Below, piece after piece: positions 16,521 through 25,437 of a stretch of 64,000 nt of DNA; within the stretch, counting starts at the first letter, position 1; each line of letters starts with the position of its first letter. The stretch is from Zoogloea sp041914405 (GTDB lineage: Bacteria > Pseudomonadota > Gammaproteobacteria > Burkholderiales > Rhodocyclaceae). The stretch lies in the NCBI RefSeq assembly GCF_041914405.1, contig NZ_JAYSDK010000026.1, forward strand, positions 1 to 64,000, given 5' to 3'. The position numbers were made by a program, and so were the translations under genes. The notes under the pieces were generated by a model. It ran no database searches. It was not told the origin of the DNA and was given only the letters and a program-made list of their open reading frames with translations.

Positions 16521-17975
16521 TCAGGCCTTGCGCCCGAGGCCGCCGAGCAGGAAGGCGATGGGGCGCGGGGCCTTGTGGATGTCGCGCCCCGCCGAGACGG
16601 GCGTGTCGGTGGCTTGCTGGGGGGCGATCGGGTTGGTGGCCTCGTAGGGCTTGCTGAAGTCGAAGCCGTCCGGCGCGATGTGGCTCTGGCGGCTGCGTGG
16701 GGCGGTGCGTTCGCGTTCAGGGCGTTCCGCACGTTTGCGGCGGTCGTTCGAGCTGCTTTCTGCCTGCTGGCGGGCTGCGGGGGGCGATGCTTTGCGGCGC
16801 CGGCCTGACTCGCCTTCGAAAAAGTCCACTTCCGGCTCGTAGCCGGGAACGACCTCCTGGCGGATTTCCAGCTTGATCAGTTTCTGGATGTCGGCGAGGC
16901 GGTGACGTTCCTCTGCGCTGACCAGGGACACGGCTTTGCCTTTCTTGCCGGCCCGGCCGGTTCGGCCGATGCGGTGGACGTAGTCTTCCGCTGTGTGTGG
17001 TAGTTCGAAATTGATCACCGACGGCAGGTCCTCGATGTCGAGTCCGCGGGCGGCCACGTCGGTGGCGACCAGCACGCGGACCTTGCCGCTCTTGAAATTC
17101 TCGAGGGTCTCGGTGCGGGCTTGCTGGCTCTTGTCGCCGTGGATCGCGTCTGCGGAGATCTCGTGGCGCTCCAGGAAGTGGGCCAGCCGGCTGCAGGCGA
17201 ACTTCGTGTCCACGAAAACCAGCACCTGGTTGGCCTCGTCTTCGTGACGGATCAGATGGGCCAGCAGGTTACGCTTCAGGCCGCTGGAGACCGGGTGGAC
17301 GATGTGGCTGATCGTCTCGCTGACCATGTTGCGGCGAGCGACTTCGATCAGCTGCGGGTTCTTCAGCATCTGGTCGGCGAGCTTCTTGATCTCATCCGAG
17401 AAGGTCGCAGAGAACAGCAGGCTCTGGCGGTTGCTGGGCAGCAGGGCGAGAATGCGGCGGATGTCCGGGATGAAACCCATGTCGAGCATACGGTCGGCTT
17501 CGTCGAGGATCAGGAACTCGACCTGGCCGAGGGCGATGGTCTTCTGCTGGACGTGGTCGAGCAGGCGGCCCGGCGTTGCTACGACGATCTCGATGCCACG
17601 GCGAAGCTCCTGGATCTGCGGGTTCATGTCGACGCCGCCGTAAATGCAGGTGCTGCGCAGGGGCAGGTGCTTGGAGTACATCTTGACCGACTCGAAGACC
17701 TGCATGGCCAACTCGCGCGTCGGCGCCAGGATCAGGGCGCGAACCGGATGGCGCGCTGGGCTGGTCGAGGTGCTGGCATGGCGGGCCAGGCGGTTGAGCA
17801 GCGGCAGCGTGAAGCCAGCGGTCTTGCCGGTACCCGTCTGGGCGCCGCCCATGACATCGTGTCCGGCGAGGACGACGGGAATCGCCTGGCGCTGGATTGG
17901 AGTGGGTTCGGTGTAGCCGGCGTCGGTGACGGCCTGCAGGATTTCAGGGATGAGCCCGAGTTCGGAAAACGACAT
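16521..17975 (-). CDS. rhlE: DEAD-box RNA helicase RhlE
   Basis: This 484-residue ATP-dependent RNA helicase is involved in ribosome assembly and RNA turnover. Motifs in order are: Q motif with PTPIQRQAIP, Walker A AQTGTGKT, PTRELA, DEAD (LILDEADRML), SATFS, and the C-terminal helicase motifs ARGLDIEDL and HRIGRTGRAG. A basic, low-complexity tail (about residue 385 on, with RRKRAERPERERT) is typical of the RhlE group. The start MSFSELGL matches RhlE N-termini; an in-frame GTG four codons upstream is also possible. Neither start has a good ribosome site. Confidence 0.93.
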   Translation of the reverse strand: MSFSELGLIPEILQAVTDAGYTEPTPIQRQAIPVVLAGHDVMGGAQTGTGKTAGFTLPLLNRLARHASTSTSPARHPVRALILAPTRELAMQVFESVKMYSKHLPLRSTCIYGGVDMNPQIQELRRGIEIVVATPGRLLDHVQQKTIALGQVEFLILDEADRMLDMGFIPDIRRILALLPSNRQSLLFSATFSDEIKKLADQMLKNPQLIEVARRNMVSETISHIVHPVSSGLKRNLLAHLIRHEDEANQVLVFVDTKFACSRLAHFLERHEISADAIHGDKSQQARTETLENFKSGKVRVLVATDVAARGLDIEDLPSVINFELPHTAEDYVHRIGRTGRAGKKGKAVSLVSAEERHRLADIQKLIKLEIRQEVVPGYEPEVDFFEGESGRRRKASPPAARQQAESSSNDRRKRAERPERERTAPRSRQSHIAPDGFDFSKPYEATNPIAPQQATDTPVSAGRDIHKAPRPIAFLLGGLGRKA

Positions 17976-18055
17976 GGATTTGATCACGATCGCGGTACGG
18001 CGGGTTTAGTGCACCGCACCATTTAAGTAGGCAGTCATTATACATCGGCGCGCCC

Positions 18056-19138
18056 TCAGCGCCGCGTCAGATAGCAGGTAACTTCTTCCCGGTCGTGATA
18101 GAGGTGTTTGATTCGCAATGTATATTTGATGCCGGCCGGGCGCAGGCGCTGGTCGATGAGGGCGCGGCAGCGCTCGACTTCCTCTTGCCGACGCTTCATC
18201 GGCAGCTTGAGGTTGAAAATGGTGTGCCGGCAGCGTCCGCTGGCGATCCATTCCGCCATCAGCGGCGCAATGCGCGAAGGCTGTTCGACCATGTCGCAGA
18301 CCATCCACTCGACGGGCTTCTTCGGGCGCCAGGTGAAGCCGTCGGCCCGCTGGTGGGTGATGAGTCCGGTGGCCAGCGCGGACGGGGCTAGGGGGCCGTT
18401 GTCAATGGCGGTGACCCGCAGCCCCCGGCTGGCCAACTGCCAGCTCCAGCCGCCGGGCGAGGCGCCCAGGTCGACGGCCTGCAGGCCGGCGCGAAGGGTG
18501 GTCTTCTGTTCGTCCGGTGTCAGTAGCGTGAGAATCGCCTCGGCCAGTTTGAGGGTGGAGCGGCTCGGTGCCTCTTTCGGCATGCGTAGGCGCGGAATGC
18601 CCATCGGCCAGGGAGACGACTCGCTGGGCATGCTGAGGCCGAGCCAGGCCTGGCGGTTGCCGACGAGGAATAGGTGCAGCCGCGGCAGATGGGGCGTGTC
18701 GGGGCGTAGCAGGCCGGCCTCGTTGAGCGCGTTCTGCAGCAGGGGGCCGAAGCGTTTCAGGAAGCCCGATTGCTCCTTGCCATCATTGGTGTCTGGGGTT
18801 TCCAGCAGCAACTCAGAAAAGCGTTCGCCGAAGGACTCGATGGCTTCCTTCAGGGGTGTCAGCCGGTCGCGCTCCGGCAGATCGTCGATGATCGCCAGCA
18901 CCTGGAAGGCCTGGCGGGCAAAGATCAGCCGTGCGATGTCGAGGCGGCGCCGTATTTCGTCGTGGGGAGCTGGCGTGTCCAGGGCTAGATAGACGAAGCC
19001 GCTGTTGTTGCGCGTCTCGATCCGGCCGGTGAGGCGTCGGCCTTCGGCCTGGAGTTCCTGGGCGGCATCGGCTTCAAAACCGGGCCGGCATTGAACGAGG
19101 ACGCCGAGCGCCGGGTGGGGCTGGTTGACAGGCAACAT
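18056..19138 (-). CDS. rlmM: 23S rRNA 2'-O-ribose methyltransferase RlmM
   Basis: This 360-residue SAM-dependent methyltransferase resembles RlmM (YgdE), which methylates C2498 of 23S rRNA. It has an N-terminal THUMP-like region with LVQCRPGFEADAAQEL, then a Rossmann methyltransferase domain with the SAM motif VDLGASPGGWSWQL and the catalytic tetrad region (VEWMVCDMVEQP, NLKLPMKRR, HLYHDREEVTCYL). The length matches the family (about 360). It is divergent from tas. Confidence 0.95.
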   Translation of the reverse strand: MLPVNQPHPALGVLVQCRPGFEADAAQELQAEGRRLTGRIETRNNSGFVYLALDTPAPHDEIRRRLDIARLIFARQAFQVLAIIDDLPERDRLTPLKEAIESFGERFSELLLETPDTNDGKEQSGFLKRFGPLLQNALNEAGLLRPDTPHLPRLHLFLVGNRQAWLGLSMPSESSPWPMGIPRLRMPKEAPSRSTLKLAEAILTLLTPDEQKTTLRAGLQAVDLGASPGGWSWQLASRGLRVTAIDNGPLAPSALATGLITHQRADGFTWRPKKPVEWMVCDMVEQPSRIAPLMAEWIASGRCRHTIFNLKLPMKRRQEEVERCRALIDQRLRPAGIKYTLRIKHLYHDREEVTCYLTRR

Positions 19139-19299
19139 GAATACTGGGTGAGCGTCGTTGCAGGATGGATGTGTAGAATTCCGGAATACTCAGTGGCCGC
19201 CAGCGTCATTTCCCGGTGTGGCGGGCGGGCCGACTGGTGGCGGATGATAACCGATCATCGCGCCGGAGCCGTTTCTTGGCCGGGTTTGGGAGTGATTTC

Positions 19300-20337
19300 A
19301 TGGAATATCGAAGGCTGGGGAACAGCGACCTGCAGGTGTCGCCCGTCTGCCTCGGGACGATGACCTTTGGCCGGCAGAATAGCGAGGCGGAAGGGCATGC
19401 TCAGCTCGATGCCGCGTTTGCGCGCGGCGTGAACTTCATCGATACGGCGGAAATGTACCCGGTGCCACCCCAGGCCGAGACCTATGGTGCGACGGAGTCC
19501 ATCGTCGGCTCATGGCTCAAGGGGCAGGCTCGTGACAAGGTTGTGCTGGCGACCAAGGTGGCCGGTCCCGCGCGGGGCATGGGCTGGATCCGTGGCGGAC
19601 CGCAGGCGCTCGACCGGGACAACATCCGGACGGCGCTGGAAGGCAGCCTGCGGCGGCTCGGCACCGATTACATTGACCTGTACCAGTTGCACTGGCCGGC
19701 CCGTAACCAGCCGATGTTCGGGCAGTGGCGCTTCGACCCGGCCGCCGAGCGTGCCGCGACGCCGATCCGCGAGCAACTCGAGGTTCTCGGAGAACTCGTC
19801 CGCGAGGGCAAGATCCGCTATGTGGGGCTGTCCAACGAACACCCCTGGGGCGTGATGGAGTTCCTGCGCCTGGCTGACGAGCTGGGGCTGCCGCGCGTCG
19901 TTACGATCCAGAATGCGTACAGCTTGCTCAATCGCGTCTTCGACCAGGGGCTGGCCGAGGTGTGCTTTCGTGAGAAGGTCAGCCTGCTGCCTTATTCCGT
20001 TCTGGCTTTCGGGCACTTGACGGGCAAGTATCTGGAAGACCCGGCAGCTTCCGGCCGCATTTCCCTTTTCCCTGGTTTCGGCCAGCGCTACGACAAGCCC
20101 AATGTGCGCCCGGCGGTAGCAGCCTATGTTGATCTCGCTCGCCAGCACGGCTTGACGTGCACCGAGCTGGCGATCGCCTTCGTGGCCTCCCAGCCGCTGG
20201 TGGGTAGCACCATCCTCGGGGCAACCTCCGTCGCACAACTCGAGGCCAATCTGCGGGCTGCAGAGCTGAGCTTGCCGGAAGTCGTGGTGGCCGGCGTGGA
20301 AGCGATTCACCTGCAGTTCACGAATCCGGCGCCGTGA
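19300..20337 (+). CDS. tas: Aldo/keto reductase, Tas family
   Basis: This 345-residue NADP(H)-dependent aldo-keto reductase closely follows the Tas pattern (E. coli Tas is 346 residues). It has YRRLGNSDLQVSPVCLGTMTFG at the N-terminus, FIDTAEMYPVPP with the catalytic Asp and Tyr, LATKVAGP with the catalytic Lys, and YQLHWPAR with the catalytic His. The C-terminal cofactor motif is GSTILGATSVAQLEANL. The physiological substrate of Tas proteins is unknown. The ATG at 19300 is used, because the in-frame upstream extension shows no homology. Confidence 0.93.
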   Translation: MEYRRLGNSDLQVSPVCLGTMTFGRQNSEAEGHAQLDAAFARGVNFIDTAEMYPVPPQAETYGATESIVGSWLKGQARDKVVLATKVAGPARGMGWIRGGPQALDRDNIRTALEGSLRRLGTDYIDLYQLHWPARNQPMFGQWRFDPAAERAATPIREQLEVLGELVREGKIRYVGLSNEHPWGVMEFLRLADELGLPRVVTIQNAYSLLNRVFDQGLAEVCFREKVSLLPYSVLAFGHLTGKYLEDPAASGRISLFPGFGQRYDKPNVRPAVAAYVDLARQHGLTCTELAIAFVASQPLVGSTILGATSVAQLEANLRAAELSLPEVVVAGVEAIHLQFTNPAP

Positions 20338-20368
20338 CCCGCAAGGTCGCTTGCCGTTCGGGAGAATT

Positions 20369-21718
20369 GTGTTGAGGGAAATCGTCGCGGCCCGTGATCT
20401 GATCATCGGCATGTTCGTGGCCGAGTTGGATCGCCCGTGGCTGGAGTCCTCGTTCCTGCTGCAGGGCTTCCTGATCGAGGATGTCGCAATGCTCGAGCAG
20501 GTGCAGAAGGAATGCCGCTTTGTCTATGTGGACCGGAGCCGCTCGGTCGGTGATGCCTGGCGGGCCGAGCCGCAGGAGCCCGAGACGCCGCGGGGAGCGC
20601 GGCGCGGCCCTGGCGCCTTGCAGGCGGAGTTAGTGGCCAGGAGGCGGCCGCTCGATTTCTTTGCTCTGCTGAGGGCGCTGCGCGCGGGAGGGCTGGCGGA
20701 GCAGGACGACGGCGATAGCGACGACCACGCGGTCGTTGCGCCTGAGGTCCAGGCCGCGGGAATGGATACGCCTCTCGAAACGGAGATTGCGGTTGCGTTG
20801 CCCGTCGTCGAGCGTGCCCAGGGCGTGCTTGAGCAGATTGCCAGCGATGTCCAGCGCAGCCTCAACCCGGATCTTGAGCGGGTGCGCAGCGTGGTGGCGG
20901 AAATGGTGCTGAGTGTCGCCCGCAACCCGGACGCACTGTTGTGGCTGCTGCGCCTCAAGCAGACGGACCGTTACAGCTACGATCATTCCCTCGATGTGGC
21001 GGCCCACGTGATGATCTTCGGACGGGCTCTCGGCCTCGGCGAAGATGCCATTGCGACCCTGGGCATGGCCGGCATGATGCAGGACGTGGGCAAGCTGAGG
21101 CTGCCTCATCGTCTGCTGCACAAGCCGGGCAGTCTGACGCCGATGGAGTACGAGATCTTCAAGACCCACGTGGACTATTCGCTGCAGATCCTTTCTGCTT
21201 CGGCCCGCGTGACTCCACTGATGCTCGAGATCGTGGCCAGGCATCATGAACGGGTCGATGGGAGCGGCTACCCAAAGGGCCTGCGTGGCGAGGCGGTGGG
21301 CATCATGGCCGAGATCTCAGGGATCTGCGATGTCTATTGCGCGTTGACCCGCGAACGCCCGTATGGGCCGGCCGAGAGCTCCCAGTCAGCCCTTGATGCG
21401 GTGCGCGTGCAGCGTGGCACCCGCTTCTCCGAAAGCCTCGTCGACCAGTTTGTGCAGTGCATTGGTCTCTATCCAGTTGGCACGCTGGTTGAGCTCAATT
21501 CGGGCGAGGTGGCCGTCGTTGTCGCCCAGAACCGCATCCGCCGCCTCAAGCCCAAGGTCATGATCCTGCTCGGACCGGACAAGAAGCCGAACGCCTATCC
21601 GCAGACGGTGGATCTGCTGTACGACCGGCCCGGCGCGGTGGGCGAGCAGTACTTCATCGTCAAGGCCTTGCCGCCCGGCGCGTATGGCGTGGTTCCTTCC
21701 GAATTCTATCTGGCATGA
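20369..21718 (+). CDS. DUF3391/HD-GYP domain protein with altered HD motif
   Basis: This 449-residue protein has an N-terminal DUF3391-like domain (about 1-130) and a C-terminal HD-GYP domain (about 190-360), the class that hydrolyses cyclic di-GMP to GMP. The GYP motif is intact (HHERVDGSGYPKGLRGE), but the metal-binding HD doublet reads QD (GMMQDVGK, Gln near residue 238), so activity is uncertain. GTG 20369 or TTG 20372 follows GGGAGAA; the open frame extends to a TTG at 20351 without a better site. The last four bases overlap the EAL gene start (ATGA), so the pair is translationally coupled. Confidence 0.85.
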   Translation: MLREIVAARDLIIGMFVAELDRPWLESSFLLQGFLIEDVAMLEQVQKECRFVYVDRSRSVGDAWRAEPQEPETPRGARRGPGALQAELVARRRPLDFFALLRALRAGGLAEQDDGDSDDHAVVAPEVQAAGMDTPLETEIAVALPVVERAQGVLEQIASDVQRSLNPDLERVRSVVAEMVLSVARNPDALLWLLRLKQTDRYSYDHSLDVAAHVMIFGRALGLGEDAIATLGMAGMMQDVGKLRLPHRLLHKPGSLTPMEYEIFKTHVDYSLQILSASARVTPLMLEIVARHHERVDGSGYPKGLRGEAVGIMAEISGICDVYCALTRERPYGPAESSQSALDAVRVQRGTRFSESLVDQFVQCIGLYPVGTLVELNSGEVAVVVAQNRIRRLKPKVMILLGPDKKPNAYPQTVDLLYDRPGAVGEQYFIVKALPPGAYGVVPSEFYLA

Positions 21719-23514
21719 ATACACCGACCCTGCGCTCCGGCGGCCGGCTTTTGCCTCCTCTCGACGGGGAGGCGCTCGGGTGCTTGTTGCTGCGTTATGG
21801 CATTGGTGTGGCCGAGCAAGCGGCGATCCGGGCTTTCGGACGGATTGTCGATTCCGGGGCCCTGGAAGCGGGGCTCGCCGGGCGTTTTGGCCACTGTGCG
21901 GAGGCGGGGCTGTCGCTGGAGGTCTTTTGTGCTCGTTTGTCCCGTTTTGCTGAGTGGGATTTTTCCCCGCGCTGGCTGCAGAATCTGATCGGGAGCTGGC
22001 TCGACTGCTACCTGGCGGGGGCAGTGACTGAATTGCCTTTCCTGGCGATTGAGTCGCTACTTGCGGAGTGCCAGGCCCAATTGGTCGGTGAGCGCGGTGT
22101 GGCCCATCGTCTCGAGCTGGACATCCATGCGGCGCTTATACGCCTGGGCTGCTGCTTGGGCGGGGTGCTGGCCGAGGCGACCGTTGACCAGGAGCAGGCA
22201 TTCCGGATCTGTGCCGAGGACGGCGATCCGGTCCTCGGCATCCCCAACCGGCGGCGCTTTCTCGGCCTGCTCGACGAGCACCTGCGCAAGGCCGGTGCGG
22301 AAAGCGTGCTCGGACTGGTGGTAGTGGCCGCGGAGTGGGGGTGTGCGGCCGATGTGCTGGCGCTGGACGAGCAGGACCACCTCCGTCTCGCCTTGTCGGA
22401 CGCGATGCGGGCTGTTTTACGACCGCGCGACATTCTTTGCGCGCTGGGAAATGCTGAGTGGGCGGTGATCCTGCCCGATCTGCGTAGTCCGGCTCAGGTG
22501 TCGCTGGCCGCTTACAAACTGGTCGATGCCTGCGAAGCGGCCCGCAGCAACGCCTTTCCGGTTTTGCGCGGCCGCTTCTGTGCGGGTGGCAGTTGGGCGC
22601 CCGAACAGGCCCGTGACGTATTGGGGCTGGAGAAGGCGGCGCGCATGGCTGTGAATGTAGCCAGGCGCTCGGGGCAACTGTTCGATGTGTATTGCCAGGA
22701 TGTGGCTCGTCAGGCCGATGGCGATGCGCATTTCGAGACTGAGGTGGCGAGGGCGTTCGAGGCGCGTCAGTTCCAGCTCTACCTGCAACCGCAGGTGGCG
22801 CTGCCATCCCGGCGCCCGGTCGGTGCCGAGGCCCTGCTGCGCTGGACCGACGCCAAGGGAAAGGTGGTGTCGCCGGCACGGATCCTCCAGGTGTTCGAGC
22901 GCCTGGGACTGATGGCCGACCTGTCGCGCTGGGTGATCCAGCAGGCGGCCCAGAGCCTGGCCGCGCTGGATGCCGTGGCTTGCCCCCTGCGAATTTCGGC
23001 GAATCTCGTGGCCGAGGACCTGAAGGATCCGGAATTGCCGTTATTCATCAGGCAGACCTGCGAGACCTGGAGGATCGACCCCGCAAGACTGTGCTTCGAG
23101 CTGACCGAAGGCGGCCTGGTGTCCAGCGAAGGTATGTCGGTGCGGACGCTGGAGGCCTTGAAGATGGCCGGTGGTCGCGTTGCGCTGGACGATTTCGGAA
23201 CGGGTTACTCGTCCATGGATTATCTGCGTCGTCTGCCCGTGGACGAGCTCAAGATCGACAAGTCCTTCGTCGAGCGTATCGCTCAGTCGGCCAGCGACCG
23301 TGCGATCGTCGAACTGATGGTGCGGATTGCCCATGCCTTCGGTCTGGAGGTGGTGGCCGAAGGCGTCGAGAGCGTGGAAACCGAGGGTGTACTGGCCGAC
23401 ATGGGCTGTGATTGCGCGCAGGGCTTCCTTTATGCGCCGGCGATGACGGTCGATGCATTCATCGACTGGTGGCGGGGTCTACCGGAAGGCAATTCCGGGG
23501 CTTCCGCCGGCTGA
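21715..23514 (+). CDS. Degenerate GGDEF plus EAL cyclic-di-GMP phosphodiesterase
   Basis: This 599-residue protein has no membrane segment. An N-terminal region of about 160 residues is unrecognised. A GGDEF-like domain (about 165-325) has lost its signature (GNAEW replaces GGDEF), so it is probably regulatory. The EAL domain (about 340-590) keeps key residues: EALLRW near residue 372, the NLV motif, ELTEG, DDFGTGYSSMDYL near residue 492, K in LKIDKSFV and the EGVE motif. It is therefore predicted to be an active phosphodiesterase that makes pGpG. It is coupled to the HD-GYP gene by a 4-base overlap. Confidence 0.88.
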   Translation: MNTPTLRSGGRLLPPLDGEALGCLLLRYGIGVAEQAAIRAFGRIVDSGALEAGLAGRFGHCAEAGLSLEVFCARLSRFAEWDFSPRWLQNLIGSWLDCYLAGAVTELPFLAIESLLAECQAQLVGERGVAHRLELDIHAALIRLGCCLGGVLAEATVDQEQAFRICAEDGDPVLGIPNRRRFLGLLDEHLRKAGAESVLGLVVVAAEWGCAADVLALDEQDHLRLALSDAMRAVLRPRDILCALGNAEWAVILPDLRSPAQVSLAAYKLVDACEAARSNAFPVLRGRFCAGGSWAPEQARDVLGLEKAARMAVNVARRSGQLFDVYCQDVARQADGDAHFETEVARAFEARQFQLYLQPQVALPSRRPVGAEALLRWTDAKGKVVSPARILQVFERLGLMADLSRWVIQQAAQSLAALDAVACPLRISANLVAEDLKDPELPLFIRQTCETWRIDPARLCFELTEGGLVSSEGMSVRTLEALKMAGGRVALDDFGTGYSSMDYLRRLPVDELKIDKSFVERIAQSASDRAIVELMVRIAHAFGLEVVAEGVESVETEGVLADMGCDCAQGFLYAPAMTVDAFIDWWRGLPEGNSGASAG

Positions 23515-23530
23515 GGGCCGCCGGCTTCCG

Positions 23531-23968
23531 TCACTCGCTTGCGCGGCGGCGCTTGCGCGGCTTTTCGTCGGTGTCGCTGTCTTCCTTGCTGCTGTCCTGG
23601 CTGGTCTTGTCTTCGTCCTGGGTTTCGGCGTCGGCACGCTTGGCCTTGGCGGGTTTCGTTCCAGGGGGAATCGGCGGTGCGGGTGGCGGCAGTTGCGGAG
23701 AGACCTCGGAGATCTTGTTCTCCGCCATGTAGTCGTTCATCTCCTTCCAGCCAGCGAAGACGGCGGCCTTCGAGGCATTCGGATTCAGCGTGAAACAATC
23801 CTCTATGGCCCGCCCGGCGTGGCGGCAGGCGCTGCCGATGGCTTTCCCTTCGGATTCTGCCTGGGCTGCGGTCTTGGTGGGGTCGGGGATGCCCAGCCGT
23901 TCGCAGCCACCGAGCAAGGCGGCTGCTCCGACTATCGTAAGCATGAGACGCAGAGGGGATTTCTTCAT
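23531..23968 (-). CDS. Small lipoprotein, function unknown
   Basis: This 145-residue protein starts MKKSPLRLMLTIVGAAALLGGC, a clear lipoprotein signal with lipobox LLGGC. The mature part has four further Cys-free helical segments, a SACRHAGRAIEDCF motif with two cysteines, a Pro-rich linker and a highly charged tail (DKTSQDSSKEDSDTDEKPRK). ATG 23968 is preferred over the upstream in-frame ATGs because the signal peptide starts there. It is convergent with the EAL gene. No family was recognised. Confidence 0.7.
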   Translation of the reverse strand: MKKSPLRLMLTIVGAAALLGGCERLGIPDPTKTAAQAESEGKAIGSACRHAGRAIEDCFTLNPNASKAAVFAGWKEMNDYMAENKISEVSPQLPPPAPPIPPGTKPAKAKRADAETQDEDKTSQDSSKEDSDTDEKPRKRRRASE

Positions 23969-24068
23969 GGCTCGCTGATCGCGTTGCATTTGCTTCGTCA
24001 ACGGCCCTCCGGTCCGGGACTTGAACGTCTTGTCACGAATCCGGGCGGCGGAGCAGGGCGCTTCTTAC

Positions 24069-24074
24069 TATAAT
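24069..24074 (+). promoter_or_regulatory. -10 element before the UgpB-like gene
   Basis: A perfect TATAAT lies about 45 bases before the ATG at 24117. No good -35 is found at 16-18 bases upstream, so an activator may be required. Confidence 0.45.
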
Positions 24075-24116
24075 CGATGCCTGATTTGCGTCTTCCTGTT
24101 GATGGACCCCTTCCCC

Positions 24117-25421
24117 ATGAATATCTTGAGTCGTTCCGCCCTGGTGGCGGCTTTCGGCGCTTTGTGCGTCTCCCCGGTCATGGCCGCTGCCAAATCGCAG
24201 CCGGCCGCCAAGCCCCAGGCATCCCCCCGCGCCGCACCGGCGGACGCGGCTGTGAAGGAAGTCGAGCTGGTGCATAGCTTGGGTGCCGACAAGGGTGAGC
24301 AGTTGCAGAAACTGGTCGATCGTTACAACGCGACCAACCCGGCGGTTAAGGTCGTGGTGCGCGAGCGCCGCTGGAACGACGGCGCTTTGCCGGACATGAT
24401 GATCCTCGGGGAGCGGGATCTGCCCGGCTTCCTGACCGGCGCACCGCGTTATCGTCCGCTGTATCAGGTCATGAAAGAGGCGGGTGAGCGTTTGGAGACC
24501 CTGAAGGCCCCGCCCATGATGACGCCGACGCCGCTCGATAGCGCCAATCGCCTGGTTGCGCTGCCGGTTGGCTTGTCCACCCCGGTGATGTTCTACAACA
24601 AGCAGGCCTTCCGCGACGCCGGCGTTGATCCGGACAACGCGCCCAAAACCTGGCAGGCGCTGCAGAAGACCCTCGGTCAACTGGTTGCCCATGGCGCCAC
24701 CTGCCCATACACCACGGCTCAGCCCGCCTGGATCCTGGTTGAAAACATGAGCGCCTGGCACAACGAGCCGGTCGTTGCCGAAGGCAAGAAGGCCAGCCTG
24801 ACCATCAACGGCATGCTTGAAGTCAAGCATGTGGCGATGCTCTCTTCGTGGGTGAAGGCCCGTTACCTGCACCTCTTCGGCCGTGAAGACGAAGCTACGG
24901 AGCGTTTCGCGAAGGGGGAGTGTGCAGTGCTGACCGCGCCGTCAGCCGCCTTCCCGACCCTGCAGCGTCAGGCTGGTTTCGAGGTCGGAGTGGCGACCCT
25001 GCCGTACCACGAGGACTATTACGGTGCGCCGCAGAACACCCTTGCTGATGGTCCCGCCCTGTGGATTGGCGCGGGTAAGAAGCCGGCCGAGTACAAGGCG
25101 GTCGCCCGTTTCGTGAGCTTCTGGCTGAGCAGTGAGAGCCAGGTGGAATGGCAGCGTACCGCCGGTTATCTACCCCTCAATCGCGCTGGCCTGCTGGCGT
25201 CTGAAAGCCGCCTGCTGGCGGGCGATCTGGCTGCCATCCGCATCGGCGTGCAGCAACTGTCCCACAAGCCGGTGACTTCCGTGTCGCGGGCCAGCAGCTA
25301 TCCGCAACGCGCTGCTGTGCGCCGGATCATCGAGGAGGAACTGGAGTCCGTCTGGGAAGACCGCAAGCCGTCCAAGCTGGCCCTCGATACCGCCGTGGCG
25401 CGGTCGCGGGCGCTGGACTGA
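24117..25421 (+). CDS. ABC-type solute-binding protein, UgpB-like
   Basis: This 434-residue periplasmic binding protein of family 1 is close in length to UgpB (438), the sn-glycerol-3-phosphate/glycerophosphodiester receptor. It has a signal peptide ending PVMA and then VELVHSLGADKGEQLQKLVDRYN, VPVGLSTPVMFYNKQAF and the typical C-terminal AVRRIIEEELESVWE. The UgpB assignment is supported by the following glycerophosphodiester phosphodiesterase gene 16 bases downstream. The permease and ATPase genes (ugpA, ugpE, ugpC) usually found between them are absent from this locus. Confidence 0.75.
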   Translation: MNILSRSALVAAFGALCVSPVMAAAKSQPAAKPQASPRAAPADAAVKEVELVHSLGADKGEQLQKLVDRYNATNPAVKVVVRERRWNDGALPDMMILGERDLPGFLTGAPRYRPLYQVMKEAGERLETLKAPPMMTPTPLDSANRLVALPVGLSTPVMFYNKQAFRDAGVDPDNAPKTWQALQKTLGQLVAHGATCPYTTAQPAWILVENMSAWHNEPVVAEGKKASLTINGMLEVKHVAMLSSWVKARYLHLFGREDEATERFAKGECAVLTAPSAAFPTLQRQAGFEVGVATLPYHEDYYGAPQNTLADGPALWIGAGKKPAEYKAVARFVSFWLSSESQVEWQRTAGYLPLNRAGLLASESRLLAGDLAAIRIGVQQLSHKPVTSVSRASSYPQRAAVRRIIEEELESVWEDRKPSKLALDTAVARSRALD

Positions 25422-25437
25422 GCGAGGCTCCGTGATC

